This document shows positions 1-10,940 of a stretch of 64,000 bases of DNA, piece after piece. The stretch spans positions 62,001 to 126,000 of the forward strand of contig JANBVO010000066.1 of the NCBI GenBank assembly GCA_030052745.1, written 5' to 3'. The position numbers were made by a program, and so were the translations under genes. Under the pieces are notes generated by a model. It was not told the origin of the DNA. It saw only the letters and a list, made by a program, of their open reading frames with translations, and did not search any database. The first letter of the stretch is position 1. The number at the start of each line of letters is the position of its first letter. Source of the DNA: Pleurostoma richardsiae (taxonomy: Eukaryota; Ascomycota; Sordariomycetes; Calosphaeriales; Pleurostomataceae).

Positions 1-1544
1 GCTGCGAATGTGCTGCTTGGTGACTGGATTGCACCCTTCCGATACTAAGGCGGGATCCAGCTCAAGGGCCTGCAGGATCAAAGACCTTAGGATGCCCTTG
101 ATCGACGGGACTGCTGCGGCCTCATCTTGCACGGCCGACGGTAAAGCCCACAGCACGGGATATCCGGCATCTAGAACTGCGTCAAGAAAGTCTGTCGCGA
201 AGTCGAGACAGCTAGTCCTGACGCCCTGGCCCTCTGCCAGAAGTATTGACGATGATGGCTCGGCGAGCCAGGCTTTCACCTTCTGCAGTTCGGATAGTGG
301 AAGTTGGGCGGGAACCTTGAGCCGCCGACGGTTTCGCATGGACCGACAGTAGGACAGCGTATCCTCGGATGCCGGTGTGTCGCCTATTGTGATCGTGGTG
401 CGGATGTCTTCGACAACGGCGTTCCGGAAGAACTGCTTCTGCTCCCTGACATCCAGCATGATCTGGTTCAGAAGCGACTGCTGCGCTTCAGGAGTCGTCA
501 GTATGTACAGCGCGACAGTTGCACCAGAAAATCGCGTTGATGCAACTGCTTACCGGCCACGGTCTCGATCAATTGGTGGATTTTGAAGTGCTGGCTCCTG
601 ATCTCGGCCTTCGAGGCCATGCTCGCCTCCTCGTCAACACGCCTCGAGCGCTCCATGATCTCCTCGACGACAGGCTTGAACGACAGACTAAAGGGCTTGA
701 CGATGGAAGTTATGGAGTGTAGGAGCCGACCCTTCTTGTAGAACTTGATGGCCAGGAGGTCGAACTCGATGATCTTGGCGTAGACGCTGGCGACAGCCTC
801 TTGCACCCGCTCGGTGGGGTAGAGATCGGAATGAAGTTCGGCCCTCGGCAGGGCATCCGCAATCCGAGAGACACCCTTGGCCACCTCAACGAGCAGTTCC
901 TCGTGGTTTAAGACCGCCTGTGAAGAAGCATTAGCCATGTCCGGGAAGGTAAGCCAGATGGCTCAGCGTGACGGAGAATTGAGAACGGAGGCGTACGATG
1001 AACAGGAACTTCATGGCGCCCCAGGCCAGCGACACGTACTCCGGATGATGCTGTGCAAACATATCGAAGATGGCTAGCGATCCATGTCAGAAGAGGAAGG
1101 CATTGTCGGGTCCTTCAACATACCTCCATAGTACATGACGCGGGACGACGCATTGTTTAGCCATTTCCGGATCTTGGAGTCCTTCGACCTCGACTTGTAC
1201 TCTTTCTGGGCTTCCACCACTGCGTCCTGCACATCACCCATCGACGTGCGACTGTGCAGCCATATCGCCTGGCATTCATCTGGTGTCAGCTCTTTGGAGA
1301 GGCTTTCGATCGCTTTGTTGTAGGCTTCTCTGGCCGGATCGGTCCATCTGTAAAGACTTGAATCAGTATGCGACACACACTGGTCCAGAGCCACTTGTGA
1401 CACTGTGACTGACCGGTGATTCGGGTTTCCGAGGTACAGCTCCGTGTACGGGTCTCGGCGGCCCCGGAGCATCAAAGCGGCCGGGAAGCCAGGAGCGCCC
1501 GAAGGCGGGCCAAGAGCGGGATCATCCCGGACGGTCAGGGCCAT
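1..1544 (-). CDS. DUF7708-domain STAND/NLR-like protein, 3' end outside window
   Basis: Partial gene; about 427 residues lie in the window and the C-terminus is beyond the left edge. I infer five exons: 1414-1544, 1124-1347, 997-1073, 554-917 and 1-485. Splice sites are canonical (GTCAGT, GTATGT, GTACGC, GTAAGC), with a CATACTGAT branch in the first intron, and phases agree throughout. The joined N-terminus carries the hallmark of the fungal DUF7708 domain: a YYGAIFDMF stretch, then HHPEYVSLAWGAMKF and VLNHEELLVEVAKG. DUF7708 usually sits in front of a NACHT or related P-loop module in fungal NLR-like proteins. Further on, the last exon has EGQGVRTS followed by YPVLWALP, which looks like a degenerate P-loop with Arg in place of the usual Lys. 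A role in non-self recognition or programmed cell death is inferred from the family only. The exon 4-5 junction (AAG versus CAG acceptor) was chosen by frame and is the least certain part. Confidence 0.75.
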
Positions 1545-2449
1545 GGACTCGCATCAGTCAACGAAGACTATGGTTCGGGACATACTTGCGCTTATTGGAG
1601 ACCGACAAGGCCTAAAGAGAATGCCTGATATGAGCAGGCGAAAGCAGGAGAGTCGTCATCCATCCTCTTGAACGGCTGAATGCTGGGAGGTCGCCGGCGG
1701 GGCTGTCGTGTTGTGGCGGTGCAAGAGCTGCCTCAGCGCTCCGCCTCCTCCTTGGCCAGCAACAAGCGGTTAAGTGCAACCCCCGTTAAAAGACAAATTC
1801 ATGCACAGACTATCGCACGTCGCCTGCCTGACCCTCATCGTTCATCTAAGGTAACATCGTCTTTGGTATCTTTATGTTGCATGAATAAGCCTTGGACATC
1901 TGATCGTAGAATTCTTTCTTTTAGAAAGGCATGGAACACAAGTTAGAGCTTGAAATCAACTTAAACCACGCCGAGGATGGCGGCGGGAAAGCCGATTACT
2001 GAACGTCCTTCGACAGACTAGTCAACGCCGAACCAGCAACCAGCCAAGTCGAACAACTCTGGCAGCATCTCCAGCTCTTTGGTCCCTTAGGTATTCACAC
2101 ATGTAGTGGGACAGTCGCTGCTGACAAGGGGAGCCTGAGGAGTTTCCTAAACCGGCAATTTCCAAACCTCATGCGTGATGCCAGCAGCATCATCGGTCTG
2201 TCCATGTTCCACTCTATCTTTGCCTCTTACTAATGACCACCCCAGAGTCTCAGCGACAGAGCCACGAATTCCTTCCGGTAAAGTCACTAGGGACTTGAAC
2301 AATGGTGTATATATAGAACGGAGAGCCCCCACCTGGCCCTTCAACAAGACCGGCTGGTGGTCCTTCATCAACATTCGCACCTCCTCCAAACTTCCAGCCC
2401 ATATCTGGCATTTTCGCCCTTTCTGAATTCCGGTTTCCTATGATACGAG
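1545..2449. other. Intergenic region, divergent promoters
   Basis: This 0.9 kb separates the DUF7708 gene (leftward) from the NmrA-like gene (rightward), so it holds both promoters. Apart from the TATA-like run listed separately I see no gene or repeat. Short open frames here have no recognisable protein character. Confidence 0.5.
2308..2315 (+). promoter_or_regulatory. TATA-like element upstream of the NmrA-like gene
   Basis: An uninterrupted TATATATA lies about 135 bp before the ATG at 2450, a plausible distance for a fungal TATA box with a 5' UTR of roughly 100 nt. The assignment rests on sequence and position only. Confidence 0.4.
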
Positions 2450-3361
2450 ATGTCTCCCTTCAACAAAATCCTCGTTGTTGGCGCGGGCGGCTCGATCGGT
2501 AGCGTTATGCTCGAGGCCCTCCTCAAAGAGCCGGCCTTTACCGTCACCGTCCTGCAGCGCGCCTCTTCGCATGCCGTTATCTCGCCCTCTGTTAGGACCA
2601 TTACAGTACCAGACTCTTACCCCGCGGAAGCGCTGGTGGACGCATTCCGCGGTCAGGACGCCGTCGTCAACTGCATCACCTCCCTCAATGTCCGCGAGCA
2701 ATTCCGCTTCGTCGATGCCGCGGTAGCCGCCGGGGTCCGGCGCTACGTGCCCTCCGAGTACGGCCTCGACAATCTGAAGCCCAAGGCGCGCGCCCTCAAC
2801 GCCGTCTTCGACGGCAAGGGCGCCGTTCAGGCATACCTGCGATCTAGGGAAGGCGAGATCGAGTGGACAAGCTTTAGCTGCGGCATGTGGTTGAGATGGA
2901 GTGCGGCACACGATTTCCTGGGAATGCGGCTGCGGGAGAAGAAGTTTGTGCTATGGGACGAGGGTAATGGCTACTTCAGTTGCACGACCGAGGAGAACAC
3001 TGCTCTGGCGTTGGTGAGTGCGCTGACCAGATCTCCCGAAGAGACGAGGAATAAGAATATCTTCCTCAGCGACTTCGCTGTCACCCAGAGACAGCTGCTG
3101 GCGGAGATCGAGAGGCAGTTGGGCGAAAAGATGGTCGTAGAAAAGGTGGACAGCTACAAGCTCGTCAAGGAGAAACAAGCAGCGGTTAGAGCGGGGGACC
3201 GGAATGCCACATACGCTCTCATTGAAACTGGCTTTGTGACTGGCCGATACGGCGGCCATCTAGAGAAGGAGGGGGAGATCTGGAACGAAAGACTCGGCCT
3301 GCCGAGGAGGAGCGTTGAGGAGGTAGTTCAAGCCGCGCTCAAGGGAATCAATCTGCTGTAG
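2450..3361 (+). CDS. NmrA-like / isoflavone-reductase-type NAD(P)-binding oxidoreductase
   Basis: An intronless frame of 303 residues starting at ATG 2450. The N-terminus has a Rossmann dinucleotide motif, GAGGSIG at residues 11-17, directly after a beta strand (ILVV), as in atypical short-chain dehydrogenases. The middle contains RYVPSEYGLD, typical of the NmrA/isoflavone reductase group (fungal CipA-like proteins), and a later NGYFSCTTEENTALAL segment seen in the same group. Length matches the family (about 300 residues). No signal peptide or membrane segment is visible, so a cytosolic location is likely. These proteins either reduce small aromatic or phenolic substrates or act as redox sensors. 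The sequence does not tell which, and no biosynthetic cluster adjoins it. Confidence 0.85.
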   Translation: MSPFNKILVVGAGGSIGSVMLEALLKEPAFTVTVLQRASSHAVISPSVRTITVPDSYPAEALVDAFRGQDAVVNCITSLNVREQFRFVDAAVAAGVRRYVPSEYGLDNLKPKARALNAVFDGKGAVQAYLRSREGEIEWTSFSCGMWLRWSAAHDFLGMRLREKKFVLWDEGNGYFSCTTEENTALALVSALTRSPEETRNKNIFLSDFAVTQRQLLAEIERQLGEKMVVEKVDSYKLVKEKQAAVRAGDRNATYALIETGFVTGRYGGHLEKEGEIWNERLGLPRRSVEEVVQAALKGINLL

Positions 3362-3794
3362 ATAATATAAACCGCAACAGACAGACATAGACTGGCCATT
3401 AGAAGCCCTGTTCCGTGGAAGGCACCTGCAGAAATTGGAGATATTGATCACGGTATTTCTTGGCGTGTCGTCCTTCTTAGCTATAAGCGACCATTCTTCC
3501 TGGCTGGCAGGGTATACAAACCACCAAGTCTTGAAGTAATCTACTGAAGGCAGCTATTCAACGTCACTGATCACCGTGATGGAGACGATGAAACCTCAAT
3601 GCCAGCCACGTTCCTTTCTTAGCCGTTCCGCCACGTGGATCGTAGACGCGAACGACTCGGCCACTGGCAAACCCCGTGAGAGAACCATCCATCGAAAAAG
3701 CAATGCCTCCAATCTCGCAATGCTTAAAATCAGTAACGCCAATTCTCAGCCACCCTCCACCGACTCCTGGCAGAGCCATACCGGACCACGTACC
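3362..3794. other. Intergenic region between convergent genes
   Basis: This 0.4 kb lies between the 3' ends of the NmrA-like and MYND genes and must contain both 3' UTRs. I see no gene or repeat here. Confidence 0.5.
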
Positions 3795-4994
3795 TCACTC
3801 ATATGGTGAGCCAACCACTTCGCCCACACGCTTCTGAAGGCCCACGTTGAAGCGCGTCAAGAATGCCAGGAATTTCTCCTTCATCATTCCCTCCACATAT
3901 GTGGTCCGGATAGCCAGCATCTTGGTCACGAAGGGAGCCCGCTCGTATGCACGGATTTTGTCTCCCACGAGAGACTCCATGAAAGCGACAATGGCCTCGA
4001 CTTGGCCGATACTGAGTGACTTCTTGTCCGTACGAAAAATGACCATGTTCCCCGTCTGCCGCTGGAAGTCGAGCGGCTGGCTGTCCCCTCCGAGGAGCTT
4101 CATCTGGAGGAAGGCGGCGTTGGTGTTCCACATCCTGCCTCGCTGCTCGACCTGCGCGCGCGACTTGGCGCGGCCGTCGCCGCTGGTCGTGACGCTGCCC
4201 GGTGTGACGCGGCGGTAGACGATGGGCAAGCCGAGCAGCTTGCAGGGCTCACAGTCAATGCCGTCACAGGGTAAGAGCGAGACCGTCACGTTCTCAAACT
4301 TCGGTCGGACCGCATAGTCACAGATGCAGTTGATCTTGACGCCATCGACGGTTGGCCACTGCGGGTACATGTTGCGGAGCCGCTCTAGTTCGTAGAGAGC
4401 TGCGTTCTTCCCGTTCCAACGGAACGAGTCGAGCATACGGCAGCTGTCTGCGGGAGTCATGTCCAGCCACGATTCCATCTTCATCGGCTTCCGGAGACCA
4501 CCCCTCAGGTTCTTAGTCGCAGGTGTATCCCACTTGAGGGCCAAGATGCCTCCGCTCCACGGGTACATGTAACTTGGGGGCCCGAGACTCTGCACGAACT
4601 TGTTGACAGGGTACACTCCGTTCCTGTCGAATTTGCAAATAATGAGCACCCCAGAAGCGCTCATATTAACGTCAAAATTTTTATCACGGCAGATGCTGAC
4701 GCCGACGTCATGTTGATTGGTCTGGAAGAAGTCCCAGGGTACTCTGTTAATATTCCACCAGATGAAGCGCGGAGCTTTGCTTGTGACGCCAACGAAAATA
4801 CCTCTGCAGTGATTCTGTGAGGGCCGGGAATCGCTGCTGAATGTGGTAACAGAGGATCTGCAGAGGGCGCGGTGATAGGGCCAGTCCTCACGCTGGCATT
4901 TCTCGCTGCAGTAGTCTGTCCCGCACACTGAGCAGTACTTGTCGCATGGCGTGTAGCAATGGGCGCAGAAGCTGGAGTGCGCTGTATTTGACAT
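3795..4994 (-). CDS. MYND-type zinc finger protein
   Basis: An intronless leftward frame of 399 residues. Residues 10-45 form a complete MYND zinc finger: C10, C13, C21, C24, C29, C33, H41 and C45, with the usual C-x2-C-x7-C-x2-C-x4-C-x3-C-x7-H-x3-C spacing. MYND fingers bind two zinc ions and mediate protein-protein contacts. The remaining 350 residues match no domain I recognise. They contain scattered Trp and Cys residues and no membrane segment. No SET domain motifs (such as NHSC) are seen, so it is not an obvious SMYD methyltransferase. Many fungi have expanded families of such single-MYND proteins of unknown function. The ATG at 4994 is the first in frame and directly precedes the finger. 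Confidence 0.8.
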   Translation of the reverse strand: MSNTAHSSFCAHCYTPCDKYCSVCGTDYCSEKCQREDWPYHRALCRSSVTTFSSDSRPSQNHCRGIFVGVTSKAPRFIWWNINRVPWDFFQTNQHDVGVSICRDKNFDVNMSASGVLIICKFDRNGVYPVNKFVQSLGPPSYMYPWSGGILALKWDTPATKNLRGGLRKPMKMESWLDMTPADSCRMLDSFRWNGKNAALYELERLRNMYPQWPTVDGVKINCICDYAVRPKFENVTVSLLPCDGIDCEPCKLLGLPIVYRRVTPGSVTTSGDGRAKSRAQVEQRGRMWNTNAAFLQMKLLGGDSQPLDFQRQTGNMVIFRTDKKSLSIGQVEAIVAFMESLVGDKIRAYERAPFVTKMLAIRTTYVEGMMKEKFLAFLTRFNVGLQKRVGEVVGSPYE

Positions 4995-6736
4995 GACGCT
5001 TCTGTGTCAGTAGGTTCTTGTGCTCTAGTAGTCTGCCGATGGAATCTAATTGTCAGCGGTGACCGTTGGAGGAACCCGACTTCTCTCGCCAGGGAGGTAG
5101 GCTGGGCTAAACGCACTCTGTATTCAAGCAGAGACTCGCAGTCTTCAAAAGGATCTCATTGATCACAATGCAGATCCTGAGTGCGGTTGTTTGTTCTAGG
5201 TATCTTGGCAATTGACGCCGCTGTTGGAAGAAACGATGAAGGTGCTCGCTTTCAGGTTGAAGTAGCACAGTGCGCCTAAAGTTTAGAGACGTCCCAAGTC
5301 TGTAATAGGTGTGTTGTGAGCTCAGACTGAGGCGGAAGGCAGGCAAAGCAAGGGCAAGACCATGAAGCAGCCGATGAAATCCTGAGGTGCAGGTGAATGC
5401 CACAGAGCACACAGTGACTCGCCGTCGACCACAAACTACGACGTAAGATTACCTACCTAGTCAAAGACAGCACAACTACCTACAAGTTGGTATAAGGTTA
5501 CTTGCTGATCTTTGTGTTGGCTCTGATCATGTTTTGAACTCGACTGCTCTCTTGCTTGAATGACTCTCAACTATACTATTATGTCTACAAGTGCTCGGAC
5601 TGAGGGTGTAGAAAGGAATATTGAGCTCTTTGAGAAGAATTGTCGGATTTCGTCTGATGCGGTAGACTGATCTCGTGCTGTGGCAATCGCGAATGTCCCC
5701 CCAGGCTCCAAGTCCCTTTCCTGCACTATGGCGACGCATTGTTGACTTCTGGTTATCTACCACGTACCTGTTATATTATGAGATTAAGAGACTGATGAAT
5801 CCTCATCGCACTGGACATTCTACCTGAAAAGAGATGAAATCTGCACAACCAGCAAAGGGTACATTCTTTCTTGGTATTTTTGGCTCCTCAGAGCAAGCCA
5901 TTCACGCGTCAAAGCCTAAGAATTATGGATTCTAGCTGGGGAACACATGTCTAGAGCCTTGTTTCTTACACCAACCTGGGCGTGTCAGCGTCTTGAGCCC
6001 TACCTTAGCCACCACATATGCCTCTCTGTGTCGGGCAAGACAACAATGCAAGAACATGGACTTTCTAGTAATGCCGCCTCTATTGTCCATACATCTGAGC
6101 CGATTCGGAAAACTCCCTCCCTCCTCAAATGGCCTTGACAGTTGACATCTCCTTTGCTTCCTGAAGGAGGTCCTTGGCTGTGGCTGCCCTGGCCCGGCTC
6201 TACGCCCCGGCATGCAGGTTCCCAGCCAATGCGGCCAAGCGGATCTGAAGCCGGAAAGCCGATCCGAAGAAGCGTGCGACCCACCGGTAACGTCAGTGGT
6301 TGGGATTTTAGCCAGGAACGAGCAACGGCTTGGCGGTCGCGGGGCGGTCAGTGCGGGCCAGACAAGAAAGCTCGAGAGGTTTCAGTGCAGCAGGTGGACC
6401 GTCCCGTCTCCTTCTTCTCAGTGTGTCCTCCTTCCTACACTTCGATTATTCTGTATAACTTCCTGGGCTCTCCTAACTTGGTATTGGGAGAGTACAGCAC
6501 CGGTATCGCCTTGAGAAACAGCATAGGCGGATGGTGCCGACCGTGTACCTGACGTGGGGTCCGTCACCTTCCTTTGCTTGTGCGTCTGCCTCTTGTCTTT
6601 TACCCTGTCCTTCAAGACGCCATGATGTCCTCGTCCACATTGTCGGGACACCCATTCCAATCAGCCGGCTGACCTAGCGCAGACGAATAGACTACGCAAG
6701 CATTGTTGACATCTAGCATCCGAGCGCACCGACACC
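4995..6736. other. Long intergenic region between divergent genes
   Basis: About 1.7 kb lies between the starts of the MYND gene (leftward) and the GH3 gene (rightward), so it carries both promoters. Several short open frames exist in all six frames but none has a domain, signal peptide or convincing splice partner. No repeat was noticed. Confidence 0.45.
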
Positions 6737-9640
6737 ATGGACCCCAGCAAGGAAGGCCTCCTCGGTCCCCAGAAAGGCGATCGGATGCGCCGTTCCTTGG
6801 ACGACCGCAGCCGCGACTCCTCGGACCTCGAGTCCGACCTCGACGCCACCGAGTTCCTGACAACCTCCGACCCCCTGCGTGACCGAACCGGCGATGACCG
6901 ACAATCCCACGACGTGACACGGCCCGCCTTCCTCTCCGGCCAGCGGCCCAGCCCACTCTCCTTCCTGCGCCGACCCTTCCGCTCCCGGTCGCGGTGCTGT
7001 CTTACCCTACTGGCCGTCGGCGGTATCATATGGCTACTGCTTGGTGCGGGCGGCGCCTTTGTGTACAAGAAGTACCAGGAGGAACCGCCCTATGGGAAGT
7101 CGCCGCCATGGTACCCATCGCCACCAGGAGGCACGTCAGCTAGGTGGGCGGAGAGCTACAGGAAGGCCGCAGAGATGGTCAGCCGCATGACGCTGCCGGA
7201 GAAGGTCAATGTCACGACGGGCACGGGCTGGATGATGGGGCTCGCCGTGGGCACCAACGGCCCGGCTGTGCATGTCGGCTTCCCTCAGCTGCAGCTGCAG
7301 GACGGGCCCTTAGGGATCCGATTTGCCGACAACGCCACGGCGTTCCCTGCGGGTGTTACCGTGGGTGCCACGTGGAATAAGGAGCTCATGTACGCCCGCG
7401 GCAAGGCACACGCCGCCGAGGCCAAGGCCAAGGGCATTCACGTCCTGCTGGGGCCCTGCGTCGGCCCGCTGGGGCGGATGCCTGCCGGCGGGCGAAATTG
7501 GGAGGGCTTCGGCGCAGACCCGTATTTGCAGGGCATTGCGGGTGCGGAGACAGTCAAAGGCATCCAGAGCGAGGGCGTCATGGCAACCATAAAACACTTT
7601 GTCGCCAATGAGCAGGAGCACTTCCGCCAGCCGTGGGAGTGGGGGCTGCCGCACGCGCTGTCGTCCAACATCGACGACCGTACGATGCATGAGCTGTACG
7701 CCTGGCCCTTTGGCGACGCTGTCCGCGCAGGCGTGGCCAGCGTTATGTGCAGCTACAACATGGTCAACAACAGTTATGCCTGCTCCAACTCGAAGCTGCT
7801 CAACGGTATCCTTAAGGATGAGATGGGCTTCCAGGGCTTCATCATGTCCGACTGGCTCGCACAGCGGTCCGGTGTCGCTAGTGCCCTTGCTGGACTGGAC
7901 ATGACGATGCCCGGCGACGGGCTCTTCTGGCAGAACGGCAAGTCTCTGTGGGGCTCGGAGCTGACTAGGTCCATTTTGAATGGATCCGTCCCTGTCGACC
8001 GCCTGAATGACATGGTAACACGGATCGTCGCTGCGTGGTATCAGCTCGGGCAGGATGACCCGGAGAAGTTCGACAACAGCGGGCCTAACTTTTCGTCATG
8101 GACGAACGACCGGTTGGGAGTCACGGCTCCCGGCAGCAAGACGGAGCAGGACATCGTCGAGGTTAACAAGTTTGTCAACGTTCAGGCGAATCACTCGGAC
8201 ATTGCCCGCCAGGTTGCTGCCGAAGGCATCGTGCTCTTAAAGAACGAGGGTGTGCTGCCCATCAGCAGAGCAGGCTACACAGATGCCAGAAAGAGCCATG
8301 AAGGCAAGCTGAATATCGGAATCTTCGGTGAAGATGCCGGCCCGGGAAATGGACCAAATTACTGCAAGGACCGTGGCTGCAATCAGGGGACCCTCGGCTC
8401 CGGCTGGGGAAGCGGAGCAGTCGAGTTCCCGTACCTGGTGCCTCCCAACGAGGCCTTCCGTGCTGGATTTGACAGTGAGAGGGTTGAAATCACCGAGTAC
8501 CTGACTAACCAGCCCCCATTTGGCAGCGATCCCAGTATTCTCGGTCGACAGGACGTCTGTATTGTGTTCGCCAACGCGGATTCGGGCGAGGGCTTCCTCG
8601 CGTGGGGCTCTGTTGGGGGCGACCGACCCGATCTTCTTCTGCAGAAGGGCGGCGATGACCTTATCGCTCAGGTGGCGTCGGATTGCGGCAATGGGAAGGG
8701 CGAGGTGGTTGTGGTAATTCACGCCGTCGGGCCGGTGGTAGTGGAGCGCTGGATCGATATGCCCGGTGTTAAAGCCGTGCTTCTCGCCAACCTACCGGGC
8801 CAGGAGAGCGGCAACGCCCTTGCTGACGTCGTCTTCGGCGACGTGAACCCCAGTGGCAAACTCCCGTACACGATGGGGAAATCGCTGGCCGACTACGGCC
8901 CTGGCGCGAAGATCATGTACTATCCCAATGGCGTGGTGCCGCAGCAGGACTTCAGTGAGGGCCTGTATGTCGACTATCGATATTTCGACAAGGAAAGCAT
9001 CGACCCGCGCTTCGAATTTGGGTACGGCCTGAGCTACTCGACATTTGAGTTCAGTAACATCAAGGTGACCCCGGTCAAGCCGAAAAGCAGCCTGCCCTCG
9101 TCGCGGCCGACCCCCGGGGCGGTCCCCCCCAAGTATGACCAATCAATCCCGAACGAGAAGGAGGCATTGTTCCCCGAAGGCTTCCGCAAGCTGGACAAGT
9201 ACGTGTACCCGTACCTCGAAAGCATCGGAGACATCGTCACCGACCCCTACCCGTACCCCGAAGGTTACGATGCCAAGCAGCCGCTGAGCGGCGCCGGCGG
9301 CGAAGAAGGAGGCAACCCGGACTTGTGGGAGACGTATGTGCAGGTTCAAGTCGACGTCAAGAACACCGGCTCGCGGGCGGGCAAGACGGTGGCACAGCTG
9401 TATGTATCGTACCCGCGGACGGCCAGGAGGGCAGTTGATTTCCCCGTCCGCGTGCTACGCGGGTTCGAGAAGCCATATCTGGAGCTAGGAGAAAAGCAGA
9501 CACTGTCGTTCAACCTGACAAGACGGGACCTGAGCTACTGGGATGTGCACAAGCAGAACTGGGTGCTCGTCATGGAGGGGCAGTACACCTTCCACGTCGG
9601 TGCCAGCTCGAGGGATCTGCCGGTGTCCGGGACGTGGTGA
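6737..9640 (+). CDS. GH3 beta-glucosidase, type II membrane-anchored (bglE-like)
   Basis: A single-exon frame of 967 residues. Residues 1-87 are a hydrophilic tail rich in charged residues and ending in a basic patch. Residues about 88-110 form one membrane helix (LLAVGGIIWLLLGAGG), giving a type II topology with the enzyme outside or in the secretory lumen. The GH3 catalytic domain follows: GRNWEGFG, KHFVANEQE, and the nucleophile D372 in IMSDW. The second GH3 domain and a C-terminal fibronectin-III-like domain (ending DLSYWDV...) are present. The plan matches the membrane-anchored beta-glucosidase E group of Aspergillus (established knowledge). It should release glucose from beta-linked glucosides at the cell surface or in the secretory path. 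A Pro-rich insertion around residues 785-870 is longer than in secreted GH3 enzymes. Confidence 0.92.
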   Translation: MDPSKEGLLGPQKGDRMRRSLDDRSRDSSDLESDLDATEFLTTSDPLRDRTGDDRQSHDVTRPAFLSGQRPSPLSFLRRPFRSRSRCCLTLLAVGGIIWLLLGAGGAFVYKKYQEEPPYGKSPPWYPSPPGGTSARWAESYRKAAEMVSRMTLPEKVNVTTGTGWMMGLAVGTNGPAVHVGFPQLQLQDGPLGIRFADNATAFPAGVTVGATWNKELMYARGKAHAAEAKAKGIHVLLGPCVGPLGRMPAGGRNWEGFGADPYLQGIAGAETVKGIQSEGVMATIKHFVANEQEHFRQPWEWGLPHALSSNIDDRTMHELYAWPFGDAVRAGVASVMCSYNMVNNSYACSNSKLLNGILKDEMGFQGFIMSDWLAQRSGVASALAGLDMTMPGDGLFWQNGKSLWGSELTRSILNGSVPVDRLNDMVTRIVAAWYQLGQDDPEKFDNSGPNFSSWTNDRLGVTAPGSKTEQDIVEVNKFVNVQANHSDIARQVAAEGIVLLKNEGVLPISRAGYTDARKSHEGKLNIGIFGEDAGPGNGPNYCKDRGCNQGTLGSGWGSGAVEFPYLVPPNEAFRAGFDSERVEITEYLTNQPPFGSDPSILGRQDVCIVFANADSGEGFLAWGSVGGDRPDLLLQKGGDDLIAQVASDCGNGKGEVVVVIHAVGPVVVERWIDMPGVKAVLLANLPGQESGNALADVVFGDVNPSGKLPYTMGKSLADYGPGAKIMYYPNGVVPQQDFSEGLYVDYRYFDKESIDPRFEFGYGLSYSTFEFSNIKVTPVKPKSSLPSSRPTPGAVPPKYDQSIPNEKEALFPEGFRKLDKYVYPYLESIGDIVTDPYPYPEGYDAKQPLSGAGGEEGGNPDLWETYVQVQVDVKNTGSRAGKTVAQLYVSYPRTARRAVDFPVRVLRGFEKPYLELGEKQTLSFNLTRRDLSYWDVHKQNWVLVMEGQYTFHVGASSRDLPVSGTW

Positions 9641-10940
9641 TTCAGCAAGGCTGCGCAGAACTCTACTCATCCTGTTCTCTTCTTCTTCTTCTTCTTGTGG
9701 GTATGCATTTAGAAGCTTATGGGGTTGGACCGTGGGTGATCAGCGTGTTGATAACTGCTTTTATGGGACGAGGCTCTAGGGACTAGGCATGGCTTGCTTA
9801 GTACGGCGAACAAGGCTATCTGGAAGGACGTGTGAGATACGGAGATTAAGATACGAGTAATGACCATCTCAACGTCTCTCTTCCAGCAATTTGGATTCAC
9901 CAGCGTGATATTGTAACCGCGGCGATGCTGAGAGAGCCACGGGAGCACCTTGGTGGTATCAAACCTGATTCGAGGGAAATATCATATTCAATTACAAGGG
10001 GCAATGTCAAGTGGTCCAGCAGCTTCTGTAAACATGTTGGATGCGTTGACTAGGTGGCTTGGAGAGGCGTGTGATAGTTCAGTTCCTCCTGGGTCAAGGG
10101 CAAAGTGTTGAGTTGCGAATCAAAGCATTCCGATCTAAGAGCCAGGTGCTCAGGGACAGGAACGACTCTCTCGCAAATCTAAAAGACCCAGGGATCCGAG
10201 GAGAGATAGGGTAGGAAGAAGGAACAACACGTAGAGCCATTCTTTGGGTGATGCTTGGTAATGCTGGCCTGAACAAAAGGAGAGGCAAAGCGGCAGGCGG
10301 ACGCAGTTGTCGGTGCCCTATCGCTAAGCCCTACCTAGGTAGATCAGAGGTCCTCACGCCGCTCTCCAAGTCAACCATAGTGCGATCCAGGCATAGGAGG
10401 TACCCTACCTGCGACAGAGAGAACTGCTCGCCTTGAACTGAGGGTGACAGAGCGCCTTGGACACTGGGTACACACTGTGAGCTGTGCCTTGTTCGGTTCC
10501 TGTTAAGGCACCGCGTGAGTCACGCGTGGCCGCGTTATCTACGTAGAGAATCAACAACATTCATCTTAAGTCGACAGTCACGCTAACAGCCGCAGCAGGA
10601 AGGAACCTCGAGCTCTCTGGCAGACCGTGACGTCGTTTACTTCGGTACCTCTGTACTAGATCAAGGCATTACCAGGCCGCGCCCTTCTCAGCCTCACAAA
10701 GCCACATCACCGTTCGGTCACTTCCTCTTGCGTCTCTAGCCTGTTCCTCCCATTCCACAACACCCTCACCACGTCCTCGACGCCACCTTACACTACGAAG
10801 ATCACAATTCGATCTAGCAACCGACCTCTTCCCTCGCTTCTAACGCCAAAGACAGAGTCCAGACAAACATCAGGCAATAAAAGAATCCGCCAGCGTCGTC
10901 CAGAGCCTCTTTGCAGTCCCTTCTGCGTCACCCACACGAC
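9641..10940. other. Intergenic region with a short TTC microsatellite
   Basis: About 1.3 kb lies between the GH3 gene and the next rightward gene. It has a run of about six TTC units near 9678-9696, just past the GH3 stop, probably in its 3' UTR. The last 250 bases are C-rich and T-rich, as in fungal 5' leaders. No gene is seen. Confidence 0.45.

Noticed and set aside
8237-8722. A 161-codon leftward open frame inside the membrane-anchored GH3 gene
   Set aside because: It is antisense to conserved GH3 sequence and has no signal or domain.
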